A stretch of DNA of 64,000 nucleotides from NCBI RefSeq assembly GCF_001705515.1, contig NZ_MDJS01000004.1, forward strand, positions 124,001 through 188,000, read 5' to 3'. This DNA is from Mucilaginibacter sp. PPCGB 2223 (GTDB lineage: Bacteria; Bacteroidota; Bacteroidia; Sphingobacteriales; Sphingobacteriaceae). Of the stretch, positions 1-9,994 are shown one piece after another. Each line of letters opens with the position of its first letter. Position 1 is the first letter of the stretch. Both the position numbers and the translations under genes were made by a program. The notes under the pieces were generated by a model. The model saw nothing but the letters and a program-made list of their open reading frames with translations, searched no databases and was not told where the DNA came from.

Positions 1-824
1 ATCCGCACCACAATGTATTTATCGTTGTACATTAACGACAGGTTGTAACTGTTTTGCGATGTCGTTACCCTGCTGGCATTGTTGCGGAACAGTTGGTCGA
101 GTGTGGCCGTGCTTTGGCTGATATTGGCCGCCATCTGTGTGGCCAGGTTGTAATTCTCCGAAAGGCTATCAATCGTTGTCCACTCAATATCATATTCTTC
201 AGAGCCACTGATATTGGCGACGGTGACAGGCACCCAACTCAGATTCAACTGCTTACCCGAAGTTGAGGTAATGGATGAAATGCTGCCGCTGATACCTACT
301 GCCGCGTGCGGGCTGAAATCGTATTTCCGGTTAATGGTGATCCGGCTGGTTAACTGGTAAAAAGGCATACCACCCGCCCCGGCCGTATTGTTAATGCTTA
401 AAATCCTGAAGAAAACTTTATAGGCGCCTGTAAAATCGTAGGTATCCATGCCCTTATAAGTGGTACCATGTGCCGGGTTGTAGCTTACAACCAACGACTT
501 GTCGACCGAATCGGGAATGGTTTGGGTCGGGCTGCTATACGTATACACGCGCAAACGTACGCTATCTTTAAAACTATAGGTGATCAGCGCCGAATCCACC
601 ACCTGTAGGGTGATCGCATCTTTCACCGCGATGTTATGGATGCTGCTCCACGAAACCAACGGGTTCTGGAACATCTTGTCCTTAACCGTCATTGTATCGC
701 CTACATGCAGGGTCGGTTTCAAAAAGTTAACGTAAGGTTCGGTACCGGCAAAGCTGTTCCGGCTCATTATCAACGAGCAGAGTATCGTCAGTCCTGTAAT
801 CACCTTGTTAATCGATCTGTACAT
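1..824 (-). CDS. Secreted protein of RHS-like locus, 3' part outside window
   Basis: The frame is open from an ATG at 824 to the left edge (274 codons), so the C-terminus is missing. Residues 1-26 form a signal peptide (basic start, hydrophobic core, ending SFA). The rest is a Ser/Thr/Asn-rich, beta-predicted segment with no catalytic motif; a stretch around residues 180-215 (ITSTSGKQLNLSWVPV, then EEYDIEW) reads like a fibronectin-III-type strand pattern. It starts 10 bp after the preceding gene, so it is probably the next cistron of the same operon. In Bacteroidota, proteins of this kind often carry long RHS/YD repeats further downstream; that is inference, since the diagnostic part is not visible. 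Confidence 0.7.
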   Translation of the reverse strand, partial: MYRSINKVITGLTILCSLIMSRNSFAGTEPYVNFLKPTLHVGDTMTVKDKMFQNPLVSWSSIHNIAVKDAITLQVVDSALITYSFKDSVRLRVYTYSSPTQTIPDSVDKSLVVSYNPAHGTTYKGMDTYDFTGAYKVFFRILSINNTAGAGGMPFYQLTSRITINRKYDFSPHAAVGISGSISSITSTSGKQLNLSWVPVTVANISGSEEYDIEWTTIDSLSENYNLATQMAANISQSTATLDQLFRNNASRVTTSQNSYNLSLMYNDKYIVVR

Positions 825-834
825 TTATCGTTTT

Positions 835-1635
835 CTATAAATTGATCAATTCGTAACCTGTATATTTCCCTGTTAGCTTTGTGCTATTACCTGCCTGCCG
901 GATTGCCGTGTACCTGCCGACATATTTGTCCACATCGGCAGTATCGTCGCATTCAGCTATCGTAATCTCTATTATTTTTTCCCTGTCTTTTCTTTCAGGC
1001 GCCTTAAAATTGGTCAGCCTCGCATAAACCCGGTTCGCCTTTTTGCTCAGCGTATCAAAAGTGATGGCATACTCCTTGCAGGTAATGTGCCTTTCGTTCA
1101 CAAAGGCGATGGTTTCGTTTTTACCCGCAACGCTGTCTGTCAGGTTATAATAGTCGGCAGCCATATTCTTAGCCATCTGCGACATATCAGGCAACGGCGC
1201 ATCAATAAAGCTTTTTTGTTCGGTAACGATCACCCTTTTCTGATCATTCTCTATGCAGATATACTTCCCCCGGGCATTCAGTATCACGGTATGGCCAAAC
1301 TGGTAAAAACAATCGCTGCCCTTTTTGCACATCGTAAAAGTCAAATTCCTGATGCTCTTGCTGCTATCGGCGCCATCGGTAACATTAATCACGCCCGAGC
1401 AGGTAAAAACCGGTTTTTGCATGTTGAATACCTGGCAAACGGTCGCAAACTTTTGCAGGATAGCCTGGTTATAAACAGGAGTTTTGCGAACCGGCTGTGC
1501 ATATACAGCTTTTTCCGGGCGATGGATAACCTGCCAGTTCAATATTTTATGGCCTAATGCCCAGGTAAAAGCAGTTATCGCCATCAGCATGGTGAAAAAT
1601 ACAAGTCCTTTTATTCTTTTGCTATTGTTCATCAT
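835..1635 (-). CDS. Membrane-anchored protein of unknown function
   Basis: 266 residues. One hydrophobic segment at about residues 9-27 acts as a signal anchor or uncleaved signal peptide; the remainder should be periplasmic. Cysteines occur in spaced positions (CQVF, FTCSG, MCKKGSDCF, YICIE, ITCKEY, AECDD), which could form disulfides. No family is recognised. It lies 7 bp downstream of the 2013-residue RHS-like gene and 10 bp upstream of the partial secreted gene, so the three are most likely co-transcribed and this protein probably assists export, folding or anchoring of the giants; that role is inference. ATG codons at 1635 and 1632 are both possible starts. Confidence 0.75.
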   Translation of the reverse strand: MMNNSKRIKGLVFFTMLMAITAFTWALGHKILNWQVIHRPEKAVYAQPVRKTPVYNQAILQKFATVCQVFNMQKPVFTCSGVINVTDGADSSKSIRNLTFTMCKKGSDCFYQFGHTVILNARGKYICIENDQKRVIVTEQKSFIDAPLPDMSQMAKNMAADYYNLTDSVAGKNETIAFVNERHITCKEYAITFDTLSKKANRVYARLTNFKAPERKDREKIIEITIAECDDTADVDKYVGRYTAIRQAGNSTKLTGKYTGYELINL

Positions 1636-1642
1636 TACTCCC

Positions 1643-4600
1643 TTAAAGTGTTTTCCGGTACGATGACCGGCTCTCTTTCAGTGTCATTATCCCCCGTTCC
1701 GTTTCTTTTTTAACCCGCACCAGCAAACCTTCCTCGTCGTATTCATAAAAAGTGGCAAAACCATTTTCGTCTATTTCTGCCATCAGGCGCATATTTTTAT
1801 CGTTGTAGGCGTAAGTTTTCAGGTGCGAATTAAAAGGGTGCATCCTGATATCATCGATATGCACATTGGATGTCGTAGGAGATACCTGCATCGTAAACGG
1901 AGTGCTTAACATAAAGCTGCCCAATGTAAATGTACCTTCAACCAGTTTCCAGCCTTCAACGGTAGCTTTACGCGTCAGGGTAACCGGGCTGCCGTTAATC
2001 GTTACCGAGATATGGGTCGCAGTATCCATTGGCAAGCCATCTTTTACCCAGGCATTAAAAATGTAGGCTTTACCTGTTCCCGGTTCAAAGCCATGCGGGT
2101 ACAAACCATCGATGGCATTACGGGTGATGTATTGCATACTGCCATCGAAGCCCAGGTAAGCAGCCACTTTTTGTGTTTGATTATGGATTTTAGATATCAG
2201 CCCCATTCCGCCCGACGGCAACAGTATCGAGTAATTACCGGTGTGCGATACGCTGCTATCCACCATCTGCTTGATCGTTAGCCCTCCCGATCCGATAAAC
2301 TCTTCCGGGCAGCTACTTGTGCCTGTGCTTGCTACCGTACCCGGCGCAAACTTGGTATCCTCAAAGCCATTCGCATAAATTTCCTTACTCATCGCGTTTG
2401 ATGCTACTGCCGAGGGCAGCTCGCCGTTGAAATCAAACTTTGCAGCGCTGTACCTGCCCAGGGCATCCTTGTTTTCCAGTTGCTGCCCGTATTTATCATA
2501 CAAAGTCACCGTATTGGCTATCGTCCACCGGGTAGCTGCGGTATTTACTATCCATTTGCCGGTGGCACCATAGTACCAGTAGGCATAAAAACTATTGATA
2601 TAACCCGCGTTCTTCACATCGACGGCATTGTTTGCCGGGTTAAAAACATCGTTATACTTGCGGCTTTGCTGGTAAACCATACTTTGGTACAAGCGCCAGT
2701 TACCTAAAAAGCCTTCAACATAAGGGTTAAGCACATAGTTATTGGTATCGGGCGGTGGCACGCCATCGCCGCCATAGCCGGATGTTGGCGGGTTTAGGCA
2801 GCGGAGCAGTGGTTGGCCCCAATATTCATCATAAGTTGTGGCCGAAGCATTGATCACTTTTAATGCAGTCAGATCGGTGTTGAGAGTCAGCCTTAAAACA
2901 TTGTTCTGGATAGGGTTATTCAAACAAACCACGCTGGCCGTTCCGGCGCTTAGTATATTGCGGTAACCGGAGCGAACGATCTTAACCATCGCCGGTGCAA
3001 GCACTTTAATGTTCCCGGCACTGTCGATCAGTTTTTTACTATTGCCTGATGTGCCTATAGCCGCGTTATCGATCACCCAGTAGCGCCTTGTGCCGGTAAC
3101 CGTATTGTTAATATTGGCTATCTCATCCCCGGCATGCAGATAGTTGCTGTAACTGCCCAATACTTCGCCGTTGCTGTTGGTGCTAAAATCTTTCATCACC
3201 ACGCCAAGGTTTTGACAGGCGAGCCCCATCCCGTCATAAGCCCAATAGGCCGGCAGGTTAACCGAGTAAATATCTTTATCAAACTCGTTTTGCGTTCGCG
3301 TAACCAGGGGTTCGCCCGTTAAACCATCATAAGCAATATTTTGGGTAGTTATGCTCGATCCATTTTCGGTTTTAATCACCTTATCGACTATACCATAATA
3401 GGTGCTCACCTTTACCGCGCAGGCCGAACGGAACAGTTTATCTTCATTATTATCGGCCAACGGCCAGTGCGGGATAAATAAAGGTATGATCGCCAGCGGG
3501 GTCAAGTCTCCGCCGAAACCAATCGATTGTCCCCGGTTACGTGTTTCGTCTTCCCTGAAATCGGTAAAAAACTCGATGTCACGACCAATAACCCGTGCCG
3601 TGTCTAACCGCCCGTTGCTGCGGATAATATCGACCTTGTTTTTAAGCCGCATTTCGCCGGCACTGCTGTTTTCGGCGTTGTAGTAATAGGCTGTCGACGA
3701 TATTTCGGCGCCCGCCTGGTTAAGCACGCGTGTTGCTTTTTGTTTGCCGTGCATATCGTTCAGTTCGATACTGTACCCTTGCGACATGCACATTTCATCA
3801 ACACTTACGCCGCCGATAAACGAAAGGAAGTTAGCAGGCTTGTTCTCGTTTTTCTGCATAGGCAACACATGCACCTGCACCGGGAAATCCTTAGCGGTAT
3901 AAAATTCGTCGACTATAAAACCTGTCTTGGGGTTCGCATCCACCGAACCGTCTTTATTCAGATCGCGCACGGTAACCTTGCTGTACACCACCGATGGCGC
4001 CGGGAAGAACGATTCGCCGAAAGGCTCCTCCAGCTGGTAAAAATTATCGAGCGCGCCGTTAATATGCTCAACATAAGGCACCGGTTGTTTCAGCGGGTTC
4101 TCGTCGCTGCCTACGGCTGGCTCGTAAGCCGCCACACCGCTGCTGATGGTTTGCCCATCCTCGGTTGTGGTATAGCTATAGGCTTGCCCGTAGGCCCCGG
4201 CAGATGCCGCCGAATTGCCCGACATGGTGGCCCAATCATCGCTGATCTGTATTTTCTGCACCCGTATGCCGCCGCCCAATTTAAAGCCGTCGGCCTTGGT
4301 GAGCCTGATGAAGCTTTTACCTAAATTAACTGTAGATGCGTATCCGCGGCTGCGCGCCTTGTCGTAAAAGTTCTCGCGCAGTTCGTCCAGGTTACCTATC
4401 GCATGAAAAACAGCGAGCAGCGCTTTGATGATGTCGGTTTTGCCGTCGCCATCCTTTGTCCGGGTATCAAAACCGGGATAAGCATAGCGCGGATACTCGT
4501 TTTTCATACGCTGCCAGGCCGCCATAATAATCGGGTTGGCGCTTACATTTTCATCGGTGGCGTTGGCAAAAAACACTTTAGCGGTATTACCGCTGATAGT

Positions 4601-7600
4601 CGCACTCGATACCTGCGCATAACAAGGCACAAAATCGTAATCCTTGCCGCCGCTTTCGCTCAGATCCGTCGATACTTTGACATACAGTTTGGTATACAGG
4701 TAGTCCGACCCATTCAGGTACTTTCGTTTAAACCAGTCTGTATAATCAGTAGTCCCTGCAGGCGGTACCGAATCGATGTGGAACGCCAGCCCCTGTGCGC
4801 TGCTTAAATGAGTCGAATCGATCACGGTGCCGCCCGAATCAATCAGTTGCGGCGCACGCTGCATTATCATAGCGCGTTTGTTTTGCACATAAGCGTAATC
4901 GTCCGATTCGTAGGTTACCCTGATCACGCCACCCGTCGGTAAGGTGATCTGATCGAGGTGCCATGAAGCCGCGTATTTGGATATGGTATCGCGGTTAGCT
5001 TGTCCGGTGTAAGGGAACTCGTCGTTTTTTAACAGGGTGCTGCCAGCGGGGTTAGGTTTGTAAATACCCCAGCGGTCGGTGCTCATGTCTTTATAATGAA
5101 CATTTTGCCCGTTGCTGGTATTGTAAGCGAACTGGTAGGGGTGATATTTGCCTTTGTCGACGTTGCCGTATTCGAACCATACCTTCTTTAATGTCAGTTT
5201 GCCGCCGGCGGTGGAGTTAGGTACGCCCGGGCATAGCTCATAGCTGTATTCAAACTTGACAACTTTGATGGGTTTGCTCCTGTCGGCTTTCGAGTATAGC
5301 CTGATCTCCCGTAAACATTTCTGGTGCACACCGCTGATACGCACCCCGGAAGCATTGACGCCAAGCGCGTCGGCCCTGTCCTGGGTAATAAAGTAGGCAA
5401 CTTTGGTTTTCGTTTCTATCGAGCTGATATAGCACAGCTCCTTTTCGCCGTAAACTACGCTGGCCTTATCATCAAGCGCATCGGCCAGCATGCATTTGTT
5501 TAATGTAGCCTGGCTAAAAGGCGTGCGCCAGCAAAACTTTTCGATCTTCGAATAGTTGAATTTAATCGCAGTCCCCAGGTCATCATCGGTAACACCGTCA
5601 CCGGTCTTATCCACATAATCGGGCGAGAGAATTTCGGTCAATAAAAAGCTCGATGCATAAGCCGGCTGCGTTTCGCGATGGTAATAGTTATCGATGCTGT
5701 TGTTAAACTGATAGGATGAGTTGCGGGGCGCAGCGCCTATGGCCGCCGCCGATACCAGGCTGTTTGAGTTTAAAGTATAATTACTCCCGATAGCATACGA
5801 GTATTCCTGCTGTGTGAGGTTATAAACCGGCATACCGTATACCATCCGTTTGCCGCCATCGTCGGTTACAGTTATCTCCGATATATGATGAGGTTTGCGG
5901 TAGCCACTGTCTCTCGCTACTAACGAATCTGCTACGGGCCGATGATTGGCCGGTGGAGAGAAAGGTGTACTTGTACTGTAATTATTAAAGGGGTAATAGG
6001 ATATTCTCCTGTCAAAACCGGCTTTTGATGCTTCCTTAGCTGTTTGGTAAGTGATGACCGTGCGATTGATTTGCCGGTGCCGCTTTTGGATGGTATCGCT
6101 TACATTGCTTAAAAAACTATTACCGTTGGTAAGCAGCGCCGCGTTGGCTGTTTTACCGGCAATACTGATAGCTATGGGCTGAGTACCATGCAGCTTACTG
6201 AATACCATATCTGAGTCTTCGAGCGTCTTTTCGCCCACCTGTTTAAAATAAACGTGCTGCGCCGAAGGGTTGGTTAACGAGGCATCCTGAAAATCGCCCT
6301 TGGTTAAATAATCGTTGTCGCCTGTCCACTTACGGGTGGTCGACCGGGTTTCCTGTTTAAATAAGGTAACACCGCCATGCGCATAAGCGCCAAAACCAGC
6401 GTCGAAACCGAGTGTATGCTGGGTAGTAGTATCGCCTGCGGTATTATCAAAATACGCACCGGTACCGCCGCGGTACAGCCTGAACTGCCCGCTGCCGCCC
6501 TGGCTGGTATAGGTAAACAGGTCGGGGGTTGAAACAGGCAGCGCAAGGTTGGGCAACTCGGGGATGATCGGGTTTTCTTTTTCGCGGATAAAATCCATTA
6601 CAGCACGCGGGTTATCCTTACCGCGCTCGGCATATAAAAAACCATATTCCGGGTTTCTGTGGGCAGGGGCAGCTACAGCACGTATGCTCCGGTAACCGGT
6701 ATACCCGCCGCCAAGAAAAAAAGGACCGACGTTACCACCACCATCAAAGCTGAAGGAGTCGTACTGCGTAGTATAGGGTATTTCTATTTTAGGTGTGATG
6801 GGTTCGGTATTGAACGAGATGAATGAGCCGCCTGCATTTAAGTTGGCGCCTGTAGTTTCGTATTCTGATGTTACTTTACCTTTATCGTCTACTTCCTTTT
6901 TTACTTTCGAATAATTAAAGCTCGAACCCAGTGTCAAATCTTTCATGCCCGAGCGGGTATTGTATCCCAGCGAAGCGTTCAAGCCGGCTTTTACAGTCTG
7001 GTCGTGTTTGGCCTTTTCGCTTAGCGACATGGAAATATTCGGACTAACATCAACACCCGATGCAGTGCCCGATGTAATACCAAGCCCCAGGCTGGTTGTC
7101 AAGGGCCCGTCGTTAGCCATACTGATGGATATGCCGGCGTTGGCGCTTACATCGGCACCGATACCGGTATAGTTATCGCTAAAAATCCCAAGGCTCAAAG
7201 TTCCGTTAAAGCTGATCGGGTGGCCCGGGCCTTTTTTACTCGAATCGGACGAGCCATTACCGAATAGCTCGGCTTTAGCGCTTATACGGGTACCAACGGT
7301 TATCTTCGGTTTAGTATAATGATAAGTTTCCACTTCGTCGCCGGCGAGGTCATCAGGTACGCCCCTTACCTGCCGGTTGATGGCTCCGGGGTTAAGGCTC
7401 CAGCCCAGGCCCACCCAACTGGCCTCATCGTCCATACCGGTGCCTGATGCGTAGTTCAGATTAATAGGATACCCGTCGATATCCAGCAGGGGTATGTTGT
7501 ATTTAAAATCGCCGGTCTCCAGGTCGACCATGTCCGACACACCCGCCGGCTGAAAGCCCTGGGCTTCGGGCTGGACGGGGCCTGAGGTTAATGCCAGCGC

Positions 7601-7684
7601 AACAGAGGGAGCCAGGGTATTAAAAATAAAGACGAGTAGTAATACTATTGCTATTTTCCTGACTTTGGTAAACCTGTATCCCAT
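1643..7684 (-). CDS. Giant RHS-like secreted protein (2013 aa)
   Basis: A signal peptide spans about residues 1-31 (ending ALA). It is followed near residue 50-110 by the block common to Bacteroidota RHS-like giants (VDLETGDFKYNIPLLDIDGY, then GLGWSLNPGAINRQVRG). The middle is beta-rich and Gly/Ser/Thr/Asn-rich, and the C-terminus holds an RHS/YD-type unit (AYNDKNMRLMAEIDENG, then FYEYDEEGLLVRVKKE). There is no RHS core motif and no recognisable C-terminal toxin domain, and the protein ends soon after the last YD-like unit. It is likely a cell-surface or secreted shell-forming protein. It lies in line with three tail-fibre-like genes upstream (40 bp gap) and two smaller genes downstream. A role in adhesion or contact-dependent interaction is possible but unproven. 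Confidence 0.85.
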   Translation of the reverse strand: MGYRFTKVRKIAIVLLLVFIFNTLAPSVALALTSGPVQPEAQGFQPAGVSDMVDLETGDFKYNIPLLDIDGYPINLNYASGTGMDDEASWVGLGWSLNPGAINRQVRGVPDDLAGDEVETYHYTKPKITVGTRISAKAELFGNGSSDSSKKGPGHPISFNGTLSLGIFSDNYTGIGADVSANAGISISMANDGPLTTSLGLGITSGTASGVDVSPNISMSLSEKAKHDQTVKAGLNASLGYNTRSGMKDLTLGSSFNYSKVKKEVDDKGKVTSEYETTGANLNAGGSFISFNTEPITPKIEIPYTTQYDSFSFDGGGNVGPFFLGGGYTGYRSIRAVAAPAHRNPEYGFLYAERGKDNPRAVMDFIREKENPIIPELPNLALPVSTPDLFTYTSQGGSGQFRLYRGGTGAYFDNTAGDTTTQHTLGFDAGFGAYAHGGVTLFKQETRSTTRKWTGDNDYLTKGDFQDASLTNPSAQHVYFKQVGEKTLEDSDMVFSKLHGTQPIAISIAGKTANAALLTNGNSFLSNVSDTIQKRHRQINRTVITYQTAKEASKAGFDRRISYYPFNNYSTSTPFSPPANHRPVADSLVARDSGYRKPHHISEITVTDDGGKRMVYGMPVYNLTQQEYSYAIGSNYTLNSNSLVSAAAIGAAPRNSSYQFNNSIDNYYHRETQPAYASSFLLTEILSPDYVDKTGDGVTDDDLGTAIKFNYSKIEKFCWRTPFSQATLNKCMLADALDDKASVVYGEKELCYISSIETKTKVAYFITQDRADALGVNASGVRISGVHQKCLREIRLYSKADRSKPIKVVKFEYSYELCPGVPNSTAGGKLTLKKVWFEYGNVDKGKYHPYQFAYNTSNGQNVHYKDMSTDRWGIYKPNPAGSTLLKNDEFPYTGQANRDTISKYAASWHLDQITLPTGGVIRVTYESDDYAYVQNKRAMIMQRAPQLIDSGGTVIDSTHLSSAQGLAFHIDSVPPAGTTDYTDWFKRKYLNGSDYLYTKLYVKVSTDLSESGGKDYDFVPCYAQVSSATISGNTAKVFFANATDENVSANPIIMAAWQRMKNEYPRYAYPGFDTRTKDGDGKTDIIKALLAVFHAIGNLDELRENFYDKARSRGYASTVNLGKSFIRLTKADGFKLGGGIRVQKIQISDDWATMSGNSAASAGAYGQAYSYTTTEDGQTISSGVAAYEPAVGSDENPLKQPVPYVEHINGALDNFYQLEEPFGESFFPAPSVVYSKVTVRDLNKDGSVDANPKTGFIVDEFYTAKDFPVQVHVLPMQKNENKPANFLSFIGGVSVDEMCMSQGYSIELNDMHGKQKATRVLNQAGAEISSTAYYYNAENSSAGEMRLKNKVDIIRSNGRLDTARVIGRDIEFFTDFREDETRNRGQSIGFGGDLTPLAIIPLFIPHWPLADNNEDKLFRSACAVKVSTYYGIVDKVIKTENGSSITTQNIAYDGLTGEPLVTRTQNEFDKDIYSVNLPAYWAYDGMGLACQNLGVVMKDFSTNSNGEVLGSYSNYLHAGDEIANINNTVTGTRRYWVIDNAAIGTSGNSKKLIDSAGNIKVLAPAMVKIVRSGYRNILSAGTASVVCLNNPIQNNVLRLTLNTDLTALKVINASATTYDEYWGQPLLRCLNPPTSGYGGDGVPPPDTNNYVLNPYVEGFLGNWRLYQSMVYQQSRKYNDVFNPANNAVDVKNAGYINSFYAYWYYGATGKWIVNTAATRWTIANTVTLYDKYGQQLENKDALGRYSAAKFDFNGELPSAVASNAMSKEIYANGFEDTKFAPGTVASTGTSSCPEEFIGSGGLTIKQMVDSSVSHTGNYSILLPSGGMGLISKIHNQTQKVAAYLGFDGSMQYITRNAIDGLYPHGFEPGTGKAYIFNAWVKDGLPMDTATHISVTINGSPVTLTRKATVEGWKLVEGTFTLGSFMLSTPFTMQVSPTTSNVHIDDIRMHPFNSHLKTYAYNDKNMRLMAEIDENGFATFYEYDEEGLLVRVKKETERGIMTLKESRSSYRKTL

Positions 7685-7723
7685 AAAATATCTGTTATAT
7701 ATCGATGTTTATCCCGCCTGTTG

Positions 7724-9913
7724 TTATTGCTTATCTTTCTGAGCAGCTTTAAGTAATCCAGCCATCTGTTTTTTCAGCTCATCAATCTCCTGCTGCCTTG
7801 CCTTATCCTGTTTATCCTTCTCAATCAGATAAAGCGTTAGCTCTTCCACTTTCTTTAGTAACAGCTTGTTCATCTCGCCAAGGTTCTGGCCGTCTTTCTC
7901 TACCTCGGCAGCCGATGGTATTTCGGGCAGGTGCTGGTTTTTGTCGATATAGCTCTTTACATCGGTTAAAGGCATTAGCTGGTAATCCTTTTTAAAAACA
8001 TAATCGCTCCACGACCCCTGTAACTGAACCGTCATGCTTTCGGCTACAGCCTTACCGGCTACGGCAAATTTGTAGCTTTTGGGGTCGGTAGCTCCGATAA
8101 CTACACTGCCCTGGTTTGTAATCCGCATACGTTCGGCATTCGCGGTATTATCGTAAAAGCGGTATGCACCAGCTGTATTTTGTACAGACCAGCTATAATT
8201 TGAATTAGAGTTGTCGATAAGCGCATAGGTAGGATTGGGATTCGTTACCTGAACAGTTCCGCCAACAACATCAAGCTTGGTTGCAGGGCTTGCTGTGCCG
8301 ATGCCAACATTGCCCGCGTTTGTCCCGGTAAGAATCGTCAGATAATCGCCGTTGCGAAATCCGGCTGCAGCCGATATTTTGAATTTACTGTCATCGCCGT
8401 TATCAAGCCCCATAATAGCGCCTCTTACACTGCTCACATCAAAATGCACCAGCGGGCTGCCACCGCTTGCCCCTCCGGATGATATGAATAAAGAAGCATC
8501 TGCTGTTGTTGATGCATTGTTAACATTACCGATATAAGCCATAGTACCTGTACCGGCTGATCCGTTGATGTGCAGATTAGCCGTAGGGTATGCTATACCG
8601 ATACCTACATTGCCATTAGCTAAAATATCCATTGCCGGCGTCGTAAAAGTAGTACCAAACGCCTCTGTAGACGGGGTAAATTCAAGTCCGCCGACATTGT
8701 AATTTGTACCGATAATCCAGTCTTTTGTCAAACCGGATAATTCCCTGAACATCAATGCCTGGCCGCCTATTCCTGAAAGCCTGCCCTGGATTTGATATAA
8801 TCCTGACCCACCTGATGAGACATCTAACTGATAGGCTGGTGTTGTTGTACCAATGCCTACATAGCCCTGATCGTTGATATTTAACCGCCGGTTACCTTGC
8901 CCGTCGGCAAGGATTATGTTGTTTGACAGAGATGACGTTAAACCCGTAACATTACCGACAATGGTATTATAATTTCCTGTTGTTATGCCTGAAGTATTAG
9001 GCCACGATGAACCGATGACGGTGTTACGGCTACCGGTCATGCCCACCCCCGCATAGCCGCCTATCATCGTATTGTAGGCTCCGGTAATATCAGTACCCGC
9101 GTAGGCACCAATAGCGGTATTAAAATCACTCGACTGGTTAGAAAACAAGGTTTGATTACCCAGGGCAGTATTATAACTTCCGGTAGTTGTGCTATTTAGG
9201 GCACCGTAACCTGCTATCGCGGTATTACCGCTTCCGGTAGTAACGTTTATCCCTACGCTTGTTGCACCAGCCAAGAAATTAGCAAAACCACTGGTTAAGG
9301 AATTTCCAGTGCTGCCGATAGCAACGTTTTGATAGCTTGTTGACGTGGGTAACGCATTTTGGTTGCCGAGATAGTAAGACCCACCTGAAGTAGCACCAAA
9401 CTTAAACCCGTTAATTGAGCCTCCAATATTTAGATCATTGGAGATACTTGTTGATCCTGTTACCTGCAACGCATGGACACCATCATCGGTTGCTCCTTTG
9501 ATGATCACATTTTGCCCTGCGGGGTTAAGATATAAACCCGCACTTACGTTCGACTGGATGGTAAACCTGGGATCGTATGACGAGCCCGTATTAAGGCTAT
9601 AATTACCAATAAAGCCTATATTATTAGTGCCGTTAAAAACTGATAATCCAGCCCCGCCTCCGGTACCGCTGGTATTACCAATAACGTAAATATTATTAGA
9701 TGTGCCGGTATTTCCTATCGCCAGATTACCCGTTACCGATGCAGGGCCTGTAACCTGTAATTTTGCCCCCGATGTGTTATCAGTTGTCGAACCGACAAGC
9801 ACATTGCCGCCGGTGTAATAGATATTACCCGAGGCACTCGTCCACTGCGCGTACGAAAAGCCGGTTACAGAAATTATCGCTATAAAAGTTAAGCAAAGCT
9901 TCTTCATCATCAT
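7724..9913 (-). CDS. Tail-fibre-like secreted protein, long paralogue
   Basis: About 729 residues from the ATG at 9913 (9910 and 9907 are equally possible; the open frame extends to 9952 but adds a non-signal-like leader). A signal peptide (MKKLCLTFIAIISVTGFSYA) is followed by many short beta-helix-like units of the kinds NTAIGxxA, GNYNTIVG, ILADGQGNRRLNIN and VGIGTTTP, typical of phage-tail-fibre-like and head-domain adhesin proteins. The last 110 residues form the cassette shared by all three paralogues (DYVFKKDY, YIDKNQHLPEIPSAAEV, LGEMNKLLLKKVEELTLYLI), then a Lys/Gln coiled coil that suggests trimerisation. Not a canonical S74 self-cleaving chaperone: no Ser-Asp dyad motif was seen. No T9SS sorting domain. 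Confidence 0.85.
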   Translation of the reverse strand: MMMKKLCLTFIAIISVTGFSYAQWTSASGNIYYTGGNVLVGSTTDNTSGAKLQVTGPASVTGNLAIGNTGTSNNIYVIGNTSGTGGGAGLSVFNGTNNIGFIGNYSLNTGSSYDPRFTIQSNVSAGLYLNPAGQNVIIKGATDDGVHALQVTGSTSISNDLNIGGSINGFKFGATSGGSYYLGNQNALPTSTSYQNVAIGSTGNSLTSGFANFLAGATSVGINVTTGSGNTAIAGYGALNSTTTGSYNTALGNQTLFSNQSSDFNTAIGAYAGTDITGAYNTMIGGYAGVGMTGSRNTVIGSSWPNTSGITTGNYNTIVGNVTGLTSSLSNNIILADGQGNRRLNINDQGYVGIGTTTPAYQLDVSSGGSGLYQIQGRLSGIGGQALMFRELSGLTKDWIIGTNYNVGGLEFTPSTEAFGTTFTTPAMDILANGNVGIGIAYPTANLHINGSAGTGTMAYIGNVNNASTTADASLFISSGGASGGSPLVHFDVSSVRGAIMGLDNGDDSKFKISAAAGFRNGDYLTILTGTNAGNVGIGTASPATKLDVVGGTVQVTNPNPTYALIDNSNSNYSWSVQNTAGAYRFYDNTANAERMRITNQGSVVIGATDPKSYKFAVAGKAVAESMTVQLQGSWSDYVFKKDYQLMPLTDVKSYIDKNQHLPEIPSAAEVEKDGQNLGEMNKLLLKKVEELTLYLIEKDKQDKARQQEIDELKKQMAGLLKAAQKDKQ
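7811..8095 (-). repeat. C-terminal cassette repeat, copy A
   Basis: About 285 bp encoding the conserved coiled-coil cassette of the tail-fibre-like genes. It aligns without gaps to 10052-10336 and 11995-12279. Long near-identical runs (for example CTCTTCCACTTTCTT and TTCGGGCAGGTG) show recent duplication or gene conversion. Confidence 0.75.
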
Positions 9914-9994
9914 ATAGTTTAAATTGTAATGATATATTCTAAAAAACAACATGACTCACGCGGCAAACTGCTGTTCGGAATCAGGAATAGCTAT

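Noticed and set aside
54..845. Open frames on the plus strand at 54-266 and 636-845
   Set aside because: They lie antisense to the partial secreted gene on the minus strand, which has a signal peptide and an unbroken frame.
1643..7684. C-terminal toxin domain in the RHS-like giant
   Set aside because: The protein ends soon after a YD-like repeat with no RHS core motif and no extra domain; the downstream gene is membrane-anchored and not an obvious immunity protein.
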